A stretch of 64,000 nt of DNA, from the NCBI GenBank assembly GCA_028752905.1, contig JAQNBH010000002.1:23881059-23945058 (forward strand), written 5' to 3'. Under the pieces are notes generated by a model that searched no databases, was not told the origin of the DNA, and was given only the letters and a program-made list of their open reading frames with translations. Position numbers and translations under genes: made by a program. The stretch is from Cladorhizidae sp. MBARI D1340-BT2 (taxonomy: Eukaryota > Porifera > Demospongiae > Poecilosclerida > Cladorhizidae). Shown here piece by piece: positions 12,328 to 23,260 of this stretch (positions within the stretch are counted from its first letter, which is position 1; every line of letters starts with the position of its first letter).

Positions 12328-12531
12328 CTTGATATTTGCCCTAATTTGGTCTATATGTTTCTCATTTTCCCCCCGAAAATCTTGTTTTTTTGCCGTGAAG
12401 CTCATAACTTTTCTACACTTTACCCAAAAAAGATAATTTTTATATCACCGGATAGCTCTTCTAATTATCTGTCTTTTGTACGTGCCAAAATTTTGAGTAC
12501 TCTAAGTATTAGCAAGTTATGGTGATTTGAA
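12328..12531 (+). repeat. Variable half of the monomer (example)
   Basis: Most diagnostic differences between monomer types fall here. They include TA-tract length after ttggtc, T4C6 versus T3C7 versus T5C5 before gaaaatc, the T-run, aacttttctac/aactttcctac/aacatttctac, tttaccc/tttatcc/tttatct, and gctctt/gccctt/gcctttc/ggtctt/acccttc. Further sites are gtacg/gtact/gtaca/atacg, the run before gagtactc, and attagcaag/attaggaag/attagaaag/attaagaag. These combinations let individual monomers be matched between HOR copies. Confidence 0.85.
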
Positions 12532-12939
12532 GTGGTAAGGTTTGTGATTTTTCCTGGCGTTTTCCAGTTGCCAAAGCGGTGGCCTGCCAGTGAAAAACCA
12601 CTACATTTATTGATAATCTGTTCACATGTTGCAGATAAGGGCCTTCTCTATCAGTTGACAAAATCTGGGACTTTGGTCTTGTTAATTAGGGCAGTTATGA
12701 ATTGTACTTACTTGATGCTAAACATGTTCTTGATATTTGCCCTAATTTGGTCTATATATATTATGTTTCTCATTTCCCCCCCGAAAATCTTGTTTTTTTG
12801 CCGTGAAGCTCATAACTTTTCTACACTTTACCCAAAAAAGATAATTTTTATATCACCGGATAGCTCTTCTAATTATCTGTCTTTTATACGTGCCAAAATT
12901 TTGAGTACTCTAAGTATTAGCAAGTTATGGTGATTTGAA

Positions 12940-14155
12940 GTGGTAAGGTTTGTGATTTTTCCTGGCGTTTTCCAGTTGCCAAAGCGGTGGCCTGCCAGTG
13001 AAAAACCACTACATTTATTGATAATCTGTTCACATGTTGCAGATAAGGGCCTTCTCTATCAGTTGACAAAATCTGGGACTTTGGTCTTGTTAATTAGGGC
13101 AGTTATGAATTGTACTCTTACTTGATGCTAAACATGTTCTTGATATTTGCCCTAATTTGGTCTATATGTTTCTCATTTTCCCCCCGAAAATCTTGTTTTT
13201 TTGCCGTGAAGCTCATAACTTTTCTACACTTTACCCAAAAAAGATAATTTTTATATCACCGGATAGCTCTTCTAATTATCTGTCTTTTGTACATGCCAAA
13301 ATTTTAAGTACTCTAAGTATTAGCAAGTTATGGTGATTTGAAGTGGTAAGGTTTGGGATTTTTCCTGGCGTTTTCCAGTTGCCAAAGCGGTGGCCTGCCA
13401 GTGAAAAACCACTACATTTATTGATAATCTGTTCACATGTTGCAGATAAGGGCCTTCTCTATCAGTTGACAAAATCTGGGACTTTGGTCTTGTTAATTAG
13501 GGCAGTTATGAATTGTACTCTTACTTGATGCTAAACATGTTCTTGATATTTGCCCTAATTTGGTCTATATGTTTCTCATTTTCCCCCCGAAAATCTTGTT
13601 TTTTTGCCGTGAAGCTCATAACTTTTCTACACTTTACCCAAAAAAGATAATTTTTATATCACCGGATAGCTCTTCTAATTATCTGTCTTTTGTACGTGCC
13701 AAAATTTTGAGTACTCTAAGTATTAGCAAGTTATGGTGATTTGAAGTGGTAAGGTTTGTGATTTTTCCTGGCGTTTTCCAGTTGCCAAAGCGGTGGCCTG
13801 CCAGTGAAAAACCACTACATTTATTGATAATCTGTTCACATGTTGCAGATAAGGGCCTTCTCTATCAGTTGACAAAATCTGGGACTTTGGTCTTGTTAAT
13901 TAGGGCAGTTATGAATTGTACTCTTACTTGATGCTAAACATGTTCTTGATATTTGCCCTAATTTGGTCTATATATATTATGTTTCTCATTTCCCCCCCGA
14001 AAATCTTGTTTTTTTGCCGTGAAGCTCATAACTTTTCTACACTTTACCCAAAAAAGATAATTTTTATATCACCGGATAGCTCTTCTAATTATCTGTCTTT
14101 TATACGTGCCAAAATTTTGAGTACTCTAAGTATTAGCAAGTTATGGTGATTTGAA
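12940..14155. repeat. Family B trimer (1216 bp)
   Basis: Units start at 12940, 13343 and 13746 (403, 403, 410). The third carries the +7 TA-site expansion and the mark tttatacg in place of tttgtacg. It repeats the preceding trimer without the CT deletion. Confidence 0.9.
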
Positions 14156-14558
14156 GTGGTAAGGTTTGTGATTTTTCCTGGCGTTTTCCAGTTGCCAAAG
14201 CGGTGGCCTGCCAGTGAAAAACCACTACATTTATTGATAATCTGTTCACATGTTGCAGATAAGGGCCTTCTCTATCAGTTGACAAAATCTGGGACTTTGG
14301 TCTTGTTAATTAGGGCAGTTATGAATTGTACTCTTACTTGATGCTAAACATGTTCTTGATATTTGCCCTAATTTGGACTATATGTTTCTCATTTTCCCCC
14401 CGAAAATCTTGTTTTTTTGCCGTGAAGCTCATAACTTTCCTACACTTTACCCCAAAAAGATAATTTTTATATCACCGGATAGCTCTTCTAATTATCTGTC
14501 TTTTGTACGTACCAAAATTTTGAGTACTCTAAGTATTAGCAAGTTATGGTGATTTGAA
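14156..14558. repeat. Chimeric monomer at the 5.86-kb duplication joint
   Basis: The 5' part carries the family B mark gtttgtg (T at 14169). The 3' part carries marks of family A unit 8295: ttggact (A at 14377), aactttcctac, the four-C form taccccaaaaag and gtacgtacc. The exchange therefore lies between 14170 and 14376, almost all of it conserved core. This is the expected product of an unequal exchange in register between unit 8295 and a B unit. Confidence 0.85.
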
Positions 14559-14757
14559 GTGGTAAGGTTTGGGATTTTTCCTGGCGTTTTCCAGTTGCCA
14601 AAGCGGTGGCCTGCCAGTGAAAAACCACTACATTTATTGATAATCTGTTCACATGTTGCAGATAAGGGCCTTCTCTATCAGTTGACAAAATCTGGGACTT
14701 TGGTCTTGTTAATTAGGGCAGTTATCAATTGTACTCTTACTTGATGCTAAACATGTT

Positions 14758-15263
14758 AGCTTCGTAGATTATCCACACTTCACTGAATAGACTTGTTATA
14801 CAGCTATTAAGATAGGACTCTCCAAGTGCTCTCTCTTGATACCAAACATCCATATATTCTGCACACTTCACTGTAATGGACTTGCAAGATAGGTATCTCT
14901 CAGTGTTCTCTATCTTGAGCTAAACATGTTAGCTTCATAGATTCTCCACACTTCACTCTATAAACTTGATATATAGCTCTAAAGGTAGGCCTCTCTCTGT
15001 TCTCTCTCTTGATACCAAACATCCGTATATTCCGCATACTTCACAGTAATGGACTTGATAGAATCACAAGATAGGTTTCTCTCTGCTCTCTCTTGATGCT
15101 AAATAGATTCTCCACACTTCACTGAATAAACTTGATATATAGCTATTAAGATAGGTCTCTCTCTGTGCTCTCTGTTGATATCAAACATCCATAATATTCT
15201 GCATACTTTACTGTAATGGACTTGATATGATTCGAATGATAGGTTTCATTATGTGTTCTCTAT
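14758..15263. repeat. 506-bp insert, family A, first form (duplicated)
   Basis: Counterpart of 8897-9402 at about +5861. It has a private ctgcata for ctgcaca near 15200. Confidence 0.9.
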
Positions 15264-16472
15264 CTTGATATTTGCCCTAATTTGGTCTATATGTTTCTCA
15301 TTTTCCCCCCGAAAATCTTGTTTTTTTGCCGTGAAGCTCATAACTTTTCTACACTTTACCCAAAAAAGATAATTTTTATATCACCGGATAGCTCTTCTAA
15401 TTATCTATCTTTTGTACGTGCCAAAATTTTGAGTACTCTAAGTATTAGCAAGTTATGGTGATTTGAAGTGGTAAGGTTTGGGATTTTTCCTGGCGTTTTC
15501 CAGTTGCCAAAGCGGTGGCCTGCCAGTGAAAAACCACTACATTTATTGATAATCTGTTCACATGTTGCAGATAAGGGCCTTCTCTATCAGTTGACAAAAT
15601 CTGGGACTTTGGTCTTGTTAATTAGGGCAGTTATGAATTGTACTCTTACTTGATGCTAAACATGTTCTTGATATTTGCCCTAATTTGGTCTATATGTTTC
15701 TCATTTCCCCCCCGAAAATCTTGTTTTTTTGCCGTGAAGCTCATAACTATTCTACACTTTACCCCAAAAAGATAATTTTTATATCACCGGATAGCCTTTC
15801 TAATTATCTGTCTTTTGTACGTGCCAAAGTTTTGAGTACTCTAAGTATTAGGAAGTTATGATGATTTGAAGTGGTAAGGTTTGGGATTTTTCCTGGCGTT
15901 TTCCAGTTGCCAAAGCGGTGGCCTGCCAGTGAAAAACCACTACATTTATTGATAATCTGTTCACATGTTGCAGATAAGGGCCTTCTCTATCAGTTGACAA
16001 AATCTGGGACTTTGGTCTTGTTAATTAGGGCAGTTATGAATTGTACTCTTACTTGATGCTAAACATGTTCTTGATATTTGCCCTAATTTGGTCTATATGT
16101 TTCTCATTTTCCCCCCGAAAATCTTGTTTTTTTGCCGTGAAGCTCATAATTTTTCTACACTTTACCCCAAAAAGATAATTTTTATATCACCGGATAGCCC
16201 TTCTAATTATCTGTCTTTTGTACGTGCCAAAATTTTTAGTACTCTAAGTATTAGCAAGTTATGGTGATTTGAAGTGTTAAGGTTTGGGATTTTTCCTGGC
16301 GTTTTCCAGTTGCCAAAGCGGTGGCCTGCCAGTGAAAAACCACTACATTTATTGATAATCTGTTCACATGTTGCAGATAAGGGCCTTCTCTATCAGTTGA
16401 CAAAATCTGGGACTTTGGTCTTGTTAATTAGGGCAGTTATGAATTGTACTCTTACTTGATGCTAAACATGTT

Positions 16473-16978
16473 AGCTTCGTAGATTATCCACACTTCACTG
16501 AATAGACTTGTTATACAGCTATTAAGATAGGACTCTCCAAGTGCTCTCTCTTGATACCAAACATCCATATATTCTGCACACTTCACTGTAATGGACTTGC
16601 AAGATAGGTATCTCTCAGTGTTCTCTATCTTGAGCTAAACATGTTAGCTTCATAGATTCTCCACACTTCACTGAATAGACTTGATATATAGCTCTAAAGG
16701 TAGGCCTCTCTCTGTTCTCTCTCTTGATACCAAACATCCGTATATTCCGCATACTTCACAGTAATGGACTTGATAGAATCACAAGATAGGTTTCTCTCTG
16801 CTCTCTCTTGATGCTAAATAGATTCTCCACACTTCACTGAATAAACTTGATATATAGCTATTAAGATAGGTCTCTCTCTGTGCTCTCTGTTGATATCAAA
16901 CATCCATAATATTCTGCACACTTTACTGTAATGGACTTGATATGATTCGAATGATAGGTTTCATTATGTGTTCTCTAT
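16473..16978. repeat. 506-bp insert, family A, third form (duplicated)
   Basis: Counterpart of 10612-11117 at +5861. It is the last insert before an 11-kb stretch without any. Confidence 0.9.
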
Positions 16979-17585
16979 CTTGATATTTGCCCTAATTTGG
17001 TCTATATGTTTCTCATTTCCCCCCCGAAAATCTTGTTTTTTTGCCGTGAAGCTCATAACTTTTCTACACTTTACCCAAAAAAGATAATTTTTATATCACC
17101 GAATAGCCCTTCTAATTATCTGTCTTTTGTACGTGCCAAAAGTTTGAGTACTCTAAGTATTAGGAAGTTATGGTGATTTGAAGTGGTAAGGTTTGGGATT
17201 TTTCCTGGCGTTTTCCAGTTGCCAAAGCGGTGGCCTGCCAGTGAAAAACCACTACATTTATTGATAATCTGTTCACATGTTGCAGATAAGGGCCTTCTCT
17301 ATCAGTTGACAAAATCTGGGACTTTGGTCTTGTTAATTAGGGCAGTTATGAATTGTACTCTTACTTGATGCTAAACATGTTCTTGATATTTGCCCTAATT
17401 TGGTCTATATGTTTCTCATTTTCCCCCCGAAAATCTTGTTTTTTTGCCGTGAAGCTCATAACTATTCTACACTTTACCCAAAAAAGATAATTTTTATATC
17501 ACCAGATAGCCCTTCTAATTATCTGTCTTTTGTACGTGCCAAAAGTTTGAGTACTCTAAGTATTAGAAAGTTATGATGATTTGAA

Positions 17586-18801
17586 GTGGTAAGGTTTGTG
17601 ATTTTTCCTGGCGTTTTCCAGTTGCCAAAGCGGTGGTCTGCCAGTGAAAAACCACTACATTTATTGATAATCTGTTCACATGTTGCAGATAAGGGCCTTC
17701 TCTATCAGTTGACAAAATCTGGGACTTTGGTCTTGTTAATTAGGGCAGTTATGAATTGTACTCTTACTTGATGCTAAACATGTTCTTGATATTTGCCCTA
17801 ATTTGGTCTATATGTTTCTCATTTTCCCCCCGAAAATCTTGTTTTTTTGCCGTGAAGCTCATAACTTTTCTACACTTTACCCAAAAAAGATAATTTTTAT
17901 ATCACCGGATAGCTCTTCTAATTATCTGTCTTTTGTACATGCCAAAATTTTAAGTACTCTAAGTATTAGCAAGTTATGGTGATTTGAAGTGGTAAGGTTT
18001 GGGATTTTTCCTGGCGTTTTCCAGTTGCCAAAGCGGTGGCCTGCCAGTGAAAAACCACTACATTTATTGATAATCTGTTCACATGTTGCAGATAAGGGCC
18101 TTCTCTATCAGTTGACAAAATCTGGGACTTTGGTCTTGTTAATTAGGGCAGTTATGAATTGTACTCTTACTTGATGCTAAACATGTTCTTGATATTTGCC
18201 CTAATTTGGTCTATATGTTTCTCATTTTCCCCCCGAAAATCTTGTTTTTTTGCCGTGAAGCTCATAACTTTTCTACACTTTACCCAAAAAAGATAATTTT
18301 TATATCACCGGATAGCTCTTCTAATTATCTGTCTTTTGTACGTGCCAAAATTTTGAGTACTCTAAGTATTAGCAAGTTATGGTGATTTGAAGTGGTAAGG
18401 TTTGTGATTTTTCCTGGCGTTTTCCAGTTGCCAAAGCGGTGGCCTGCCAGTGAAAAACCACTACATTTATTGATAATCTGTTCACATGTTGCAGATAAGG
18501 GCCTTCTCTATCAGTTGACAAAATCTGGGACTTTGGTCTTGTTAATTAGGGCAGTTATGAATTGTACTCTTACTTGATGCTAAACATGTTCTTGATATTT
18601 GCCCTAATTTGGTCTATATATATTATGTTTCTCATTTCCCCCCCGAAAATCTTGTTTTTTTGCCGTGAAGCTCATAACTTTTCTACACTTTACCCAAAAA
18701 AGATAATTTTTATATCACCGGATAGCTCTTCTAATTATCTGTCTTTTATACGTGCCAAAATTTTGAGTACTCTAAGTATTAGCAAGTTATGGTGATTTGA
18801 A
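17586..18801. repeat. Family B trimer (1216 bp)
   Basis: Units start at 17586, 17989 and 18392 (403, 403, 410). This is the copy-2 counterpart of 11726-12939. Here the third unit keeps gtactctta, so the CT loss in the counterpart is a later private event. Confidence 0.9.
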
Positions 18802-20017
18802 GTGGTAAGGTTTGTGATTTTTCCTGGCGTTTTCCAGTTGCCAAAGCGGTGGCCTGCCAGTGAAAAACCACTACATTTATTGATAATCTGTTCACATGTT
18901 GCAGATAAGGGCCTTCTCTATCAGTTGACAAAATCTGGGACTTTGGTCTTGTTAATTAGGGCAGTTATGAATTGTACTCTTACTTGATGCTAAACATGTT
19001 CTTGATATTTGCCCTAATTTGGTCTATATGTTTCTCATTTTCCCCCCGAAAATCTTGTTTTTTTGCCGTGAAGCTCATAACTTTTCTACACTTTACCCAA
19101 AAAAGATAATTTTTATATCACCGGATAGCTCTTCTAATTATCTGTCTTTTGTACATGCCAAAATTTTAAGTACTCTAAGTATTAGCAAGTTATGGTGATT
19201 TGAAGTGGTAAGGTTTGGGATTTTTCCTGGCGTTTTCCAGTTGCCAAAGCGGTGGCCTGCCAGTGAAAAACCACTACATTTATTGATAATCTGTTCACAT
19301 GTTGCAGATAAGGGCCTTCTCTATCAGTTGACAAAATCTGGGACTTTGGTCTTGTTAATTAGGGCAGTTATGAATTGTACTCTTACTTGATGCTAAACAT
19401 GTTCTTGATATTTGCCCTAATTTGGTCTATATGTTTCTCATTTTCCCCCCGAAAATCTTGTTTTTTTGCCGTGAAGCTCATAACTTTTCTACACTTTACC
19501 CAAAAAAGATAATTTTTATATCACCGGATAGCTCTTCTAATTATCTGTCTTTTGTACGTGCCAAAATTTTGAGTACTCTAAGTATTAGCAAGTTATGGTG
19601 ATTTGAAGTGGTAAGGTTTGTGATTTTTCCTGGCGTTTTCCAGTTGCCAAAGCGGTGGCCTGCCAGTGAAAAACCACTACATTTATTGATAATCTGTTCA
19701 CATGTTGCAGATAAGGGCCTTCTCTATCAGTTGACAAAATCTGGGACTTTGGTCTTGTTAATTAGGGCAGTTATGAATTGTACTCTTACTTGATGCTAAA
19801 CATGTTCTTGATATTTGCCCTAATTTGGTCTATATATATTATGTTTCTCATTTCCCCCCCGAAAATCTTGTTTTTTTGCCGTGAAGCTCATAACTTTTCT
19901 ACACTTTACCCAAAAAAGATAATTTTTATATCACCGGATAGCTCTTCTAATTATCTGTCTTTTATACGTGCCAAAATTTTGAGTACTCTAAGTATTAGCA
20001 AGTTATGGTGATTTGAA
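18802..20017. repeat. Family B trimer (1216 bp)
   Basis: Units start at 18802, 19205 and 19608 (403, 403, 410), with the same marks as the trimer before it: gtacatgcc in the first unit, gtttggg in the second, and the expanded TA site with tttatacg in the third. Confidence 0.9.
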
Positions 20018-20826
20018 GTGGTAAGGTTTGTGATTTTTCCTGGCGTTTTCCAGTTGCCAAAGCGGTGGCCTGCCAGTGAAAAACCACTACATTTATTGAT
20101 AATCTGTTCACATGTTGCAGATAAGGGCCTTCTCTATCAGTTGACAAAATCTGGGACTTTGGTCTTGTTAATTAGGGCAGTTATGAATTGTACTCTTACT
20201 TGATGCTAAACATGTTCTTGATATTTGCCCTAATTTGGTCTATATGTTTCTCATTTTCCCCCCGAAAATCTTGTTTTTTTGCCGTGAAGCTCATAACTTT
20301 TCTACACTTTACCCAAAAAAGATAATTTTTATATCACCGGATAGCTCTTCTAATTATCTGTCTTTTGTACGTGCCAAAATTTTGAGTACTCTAAGTATTA
20401 GCAAGTTATGGTGATTTGAAGTGGTAAGGTTTGTGATTTTTCCTGGCGTTTTCCAGTTGCCAAAGCGGTGGCCTGCCAGTGAAAAACCACTACATTTATT
20501 GATAATCTGTTCACATGTTGCAGATAAGGGCCTTCTCTATCAGTTGACAAAATATGGGACTTTGGTCTTGTTAATTAGGGCAGTTATGAATTGTACTCTT
20601 ACTTGATGCTAAACATGTTCTTGATATTTGCCCTAATTTGGTCTATTATATGTTTCTCATTTCCCCCCCGAAAATCTTGTTTTTTTGCCGTGAAGCTCAT
20701 AACTTTTCTACACTTTACCCAAAAAAGATAATTTTTATATCACCGGATAGCTCTTCTAATTATCTGTCTTTTATACGTGCCAAAATTTTGAGTACTCTAA
20801 GTATTAGCAAGTTATGGTGATTTGAA
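20018..20826. repeat. Two-unit remnant of a B trimer
   Basis: Units at 20018 (403) and 20421 (406) stand where a trimer is expected; the gtttggg middle unit is missing. Unit 20421 introduces the core variant aaatatggg and a +3 TA-site form (tctattatatg). It marks the change from the 1216-bp to the 1217-bp trimer. Confidence 0.8.
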
Positions 20827-22043
20827 GTGGTAAGGTTTGTGATTTTTCCTGGCGTTTTCCAGTTGCCAAAGCGGTGGCCTGCCAGTGAAAAACCACTACA
20901 TTTATTGATAATCTGTTCACATGTTGCAGATAAGGGCCTTCTCTATCAGTTGACAAAATCTGGGACTTTGGTCTTGTTAATTAGGGCAGTTATGAATTGT
21001 ACTCTTACTTGATGCAAAACATGTTCTTGATATTTGCCCTAATTTGGTCTATATGTTTCTCATTTTCCCCCCGAAAATCTTGTTTTTTTGCCGTGAAGCT
21101 CATAACTTTTGTACACTTTACCCAAAAAAGATAATTTTTATATCACCGGATAGCTCTTCTAATTATCTGTCTTTTGTACGTGCCAAAATTTTGAGTACTC
21201 TAAGTATTAGCAAGTTATGGTGATTTGAAGTGGTAAGGTTTGTGATTTTTCCTGGCGTTTTCCAGTTGCCAAAGCGGTGGCCTGCCAGTGAAAAACCACT
21301 ACATTTATTGATAATCTGTTCACATGTTGCAGATAAGGGCCTTCTCTATCAGTTGACAAAATCTGGGACTTTGGTCTTGTTAATTAGGGCAGTTATGAAT
21401 TGTACTCTTACTTGATGCTAAACATGTTCTTGATATTTGCCCTAATTTGGTCTATATGTTTCTCATTTTCCCCCCGAAAATCTTGTTTTTTTGCCGTGAA
21501 GCTCATAACTTTTCTACACTTTACCCCAAAAAGATAATTTTTATATCACCGGATAGCTCTTCTAATTATCTGTCTTTTGTACGTGCCAAAATTTTGAGTA
21601 CTCTAAGTATTAGCAAGTTATGGTGATTTGAAGTGGTAAGGTTTGCGATTTTTCCTGGCGTTTTCCAGTTGCCAAAGCGGTGGCCTGCCAGTGAAAAACC
21701 ACTACATTTATTGATAATCTGTTCACATGTTGCAGATAAGGGCCTTCTCTATCAGTTGACAAAATATGGGACTTTGGTCTTGTTAATTAGGGCAGTTATG
21801 AATTGTACTCTTACTTGATGCTAAACATGTTCTTGATATTTGCCCTAATTTGGTCTATATAATTATATGTTTCTCATTTTCCCCCCGAAAATCTTGTTTT
21901 TTTGCCGTGAAGCTCATAACTTTCCTACACTTTACCCAAAAAAGATAATTTTTATATCACCGGATAGCTCTTCTAATTATCTGTCTTTTATACGTGCCAA
22001 AATTTAGAGTACTCTAAGTATTAGCAAGTTATGGTGATTTGAA
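20827..22043. repeat. Family B' trimer (1217 bp), copy 1
   Basis: Units start at 20827, 21230 and 21633 (403, 403, 411). The first carries gatgcaaaac (21011-21020) in place of gatgctaaac. The third carries aaatatggg and a +8 TA-site form (tctatataattatatg). Unit 21633 alone has gtttgcg. Confidence 0.9.
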
Positions 22044-23260
22044 GTGGTAAGGTTTGTGATTTTTCCTGGCGTTTTCCAGTTGCCAAAGCGGTGGCCTGCC
22101 AGTGAAAAACCACTACATTTATTGATAATCTGTTCACATGTTGCAGATAAGGGCCTTCTCTATCAGTTGACAAAATCTGGGACTTTGGTCTTGTTAATTA
22201 GGGCAGTTATGAATTGTACTCTTACTTGATGCAAAACATGTTCTTGATATTTGCCCTAATTTGGTCTATATGTTTCTCATTTTCCCCCCGAAAATCTTGT
22301 TTTTTTGCCGTGAAGCTCATAACTTTTCTACACTTTACCCAAAAAAGATAATTTTTATATCACCGGATAGCTCTTCTAATTATCTGTCTTTTGTACGTGC
22401 CAAAATTTTGAGTACTCTAAGTATTAGTAAGTTATGGTGATTTGAAGTGGTAAGGTTTGTGATTTTTCCTGGCGTTTTCCAGTTGCCAAAGCGGTGGCCT
22501 GCCAGTGAAAAACCACTACATTTATTGATAATCTGTTCACATGTTGCAGATAAGGGCCTTCTCTATCAGTTGACAAAATCTGGGACTTTGGTCTTGTTAA
22601 TTAGGGCAGTTATGAATTGTACTCTTACTTGATGCTAAACATGTTCTTGATATTTGCCCTAATTTGGTCTATATGTTTCTCATTTTCCCCCCGAAAATCT
22701 TGTTTTTTTGCCGTGAAGCTCATAACTTTTCTACACTTTACCCAAAAAAGATAATTTTTATATCACCGGATAGCTCTTCTAATTATCTGTCTTTTGTACG
22801 TGCCAAAATTTTGAGTACTCTAAGTATTAGCAAGTTATGGTGATTTGAAGTGGTAAGGTTTGGGATTTTTCCTGGCGTTTTCCAGTTGCCAAAGCGGTGG
22901 CCTGCCAGTGAAAAACCACTACATTTATTGATAATCTGTTCACATGTTGCAGATAAGGGCCTTCTCTATCAGTTGACAAAATATGGGACTTTGGTCTTGT
23001 TAATTAGGGCAGTTATGAATTGTACTCTTACTTGATGCTAAACATGTTCTTGATATTTGCCCTAATTTGGTCTATATAATTATATGTTTCTCATTTTCCC
23101 CCCGAAAATCTTGTTTTTTTGCCGTGAAGCTCATAACTTTTCTACACTTTACCCAAAAAAGATAATTTTTATATCACCGGATAGCTCTTCTAATTATCTG
23201 TCTTTTATACGTGCCAAAATTTAGAGTACTCTAAGTATTAGCAAGTTATGGTGATTTGAA
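22044..23260. repeat. Family B' trimer (1217 bp), copy 2
   Basis: Units start at 22044, 22447 and 22850 (403, 403, 411). The gatgcaaaac mark recurs exactly 1217 bp after copy 1 and again in the first unit of the next group (23261). The third unit again has aaatatggg and the +8 TA site. Confidence 0.9.

Larger units (their letters stand above)
12129..12531 (+). repeat. Representative canonical 403-bp monomer
   Basis: Chosen as a reference because it has the modal length and no indel. Order of landmarks: GTG-led open frame (12129-12314), palindrome AACATGTT ending at 12327, TA-rich site at about 12351-12356, a C6 tract near 12369-12374, a T7 run near 12385-12391, an A6 tract at about 12426-12431, the caccgg motif near 12445, gtacgtgcc near 12478, and the palindrome GAGTACTC near 12495-12502. 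The register (start at gtggtaagg) is arbitrary; the true repeat boundary in a tandem array is undefined. Confidence 0.95.
11726..12939. repeat. Family B trimer (1214 bp)
   Basis: Units start at 11726, 12129 and 12532, with lengths 403, 403 and 408. The marks are gtttgtg, gtttggg, gtttgtg. The third unit has a TA expansion (tctatatatattatg, +7) but lacks CT near 12708 (-2). That deletion opens a 133-codon frame found nowhere else. Confidence 0.9.
8295..14155. repeat. ~5.86-kb tandem duplication, copy 1
   Basis: Unit starts 8698, 9607, 10010, 10413, 11322, 12129, 13343, 13746 and 14156 each have a matching unit about 5861 bp downstream. The block therefore carries the end of family A HOR copy 2 plus two family B trimers. 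The exact left limit lies inside unit 8295. Private changes here include a T8 run near 11577-11584 (making a 404-bp unit) and loss of CT near 12708 (gtactta for gtactctta). Confidence 0.88.
14156..20017. repeat. ~5.86-kb tandem duplication, copy 2
   Basis: This holds a partial family A HOR (units 14559, 15468, 15871, 16274; equal to 3047-5670 at offset 11512) followed by family B units 17183 to 19608. It starts in a chimeric monomer at 14156. Private changes relative to copy 1 include ctgcata near 15200 and accaga at 17501-17506 in place of accgga. Confidence 0.88.

Noticed and set aside
17501..17510. CpG decay (accgg to accag, gtacg to gtaca) as evidence of cytosine methylation
   Set aside because: A few such changes occur, but other changes at the same CpG sites (acttg, accgt, accga) are as common, so no bias can be claimed by eye.
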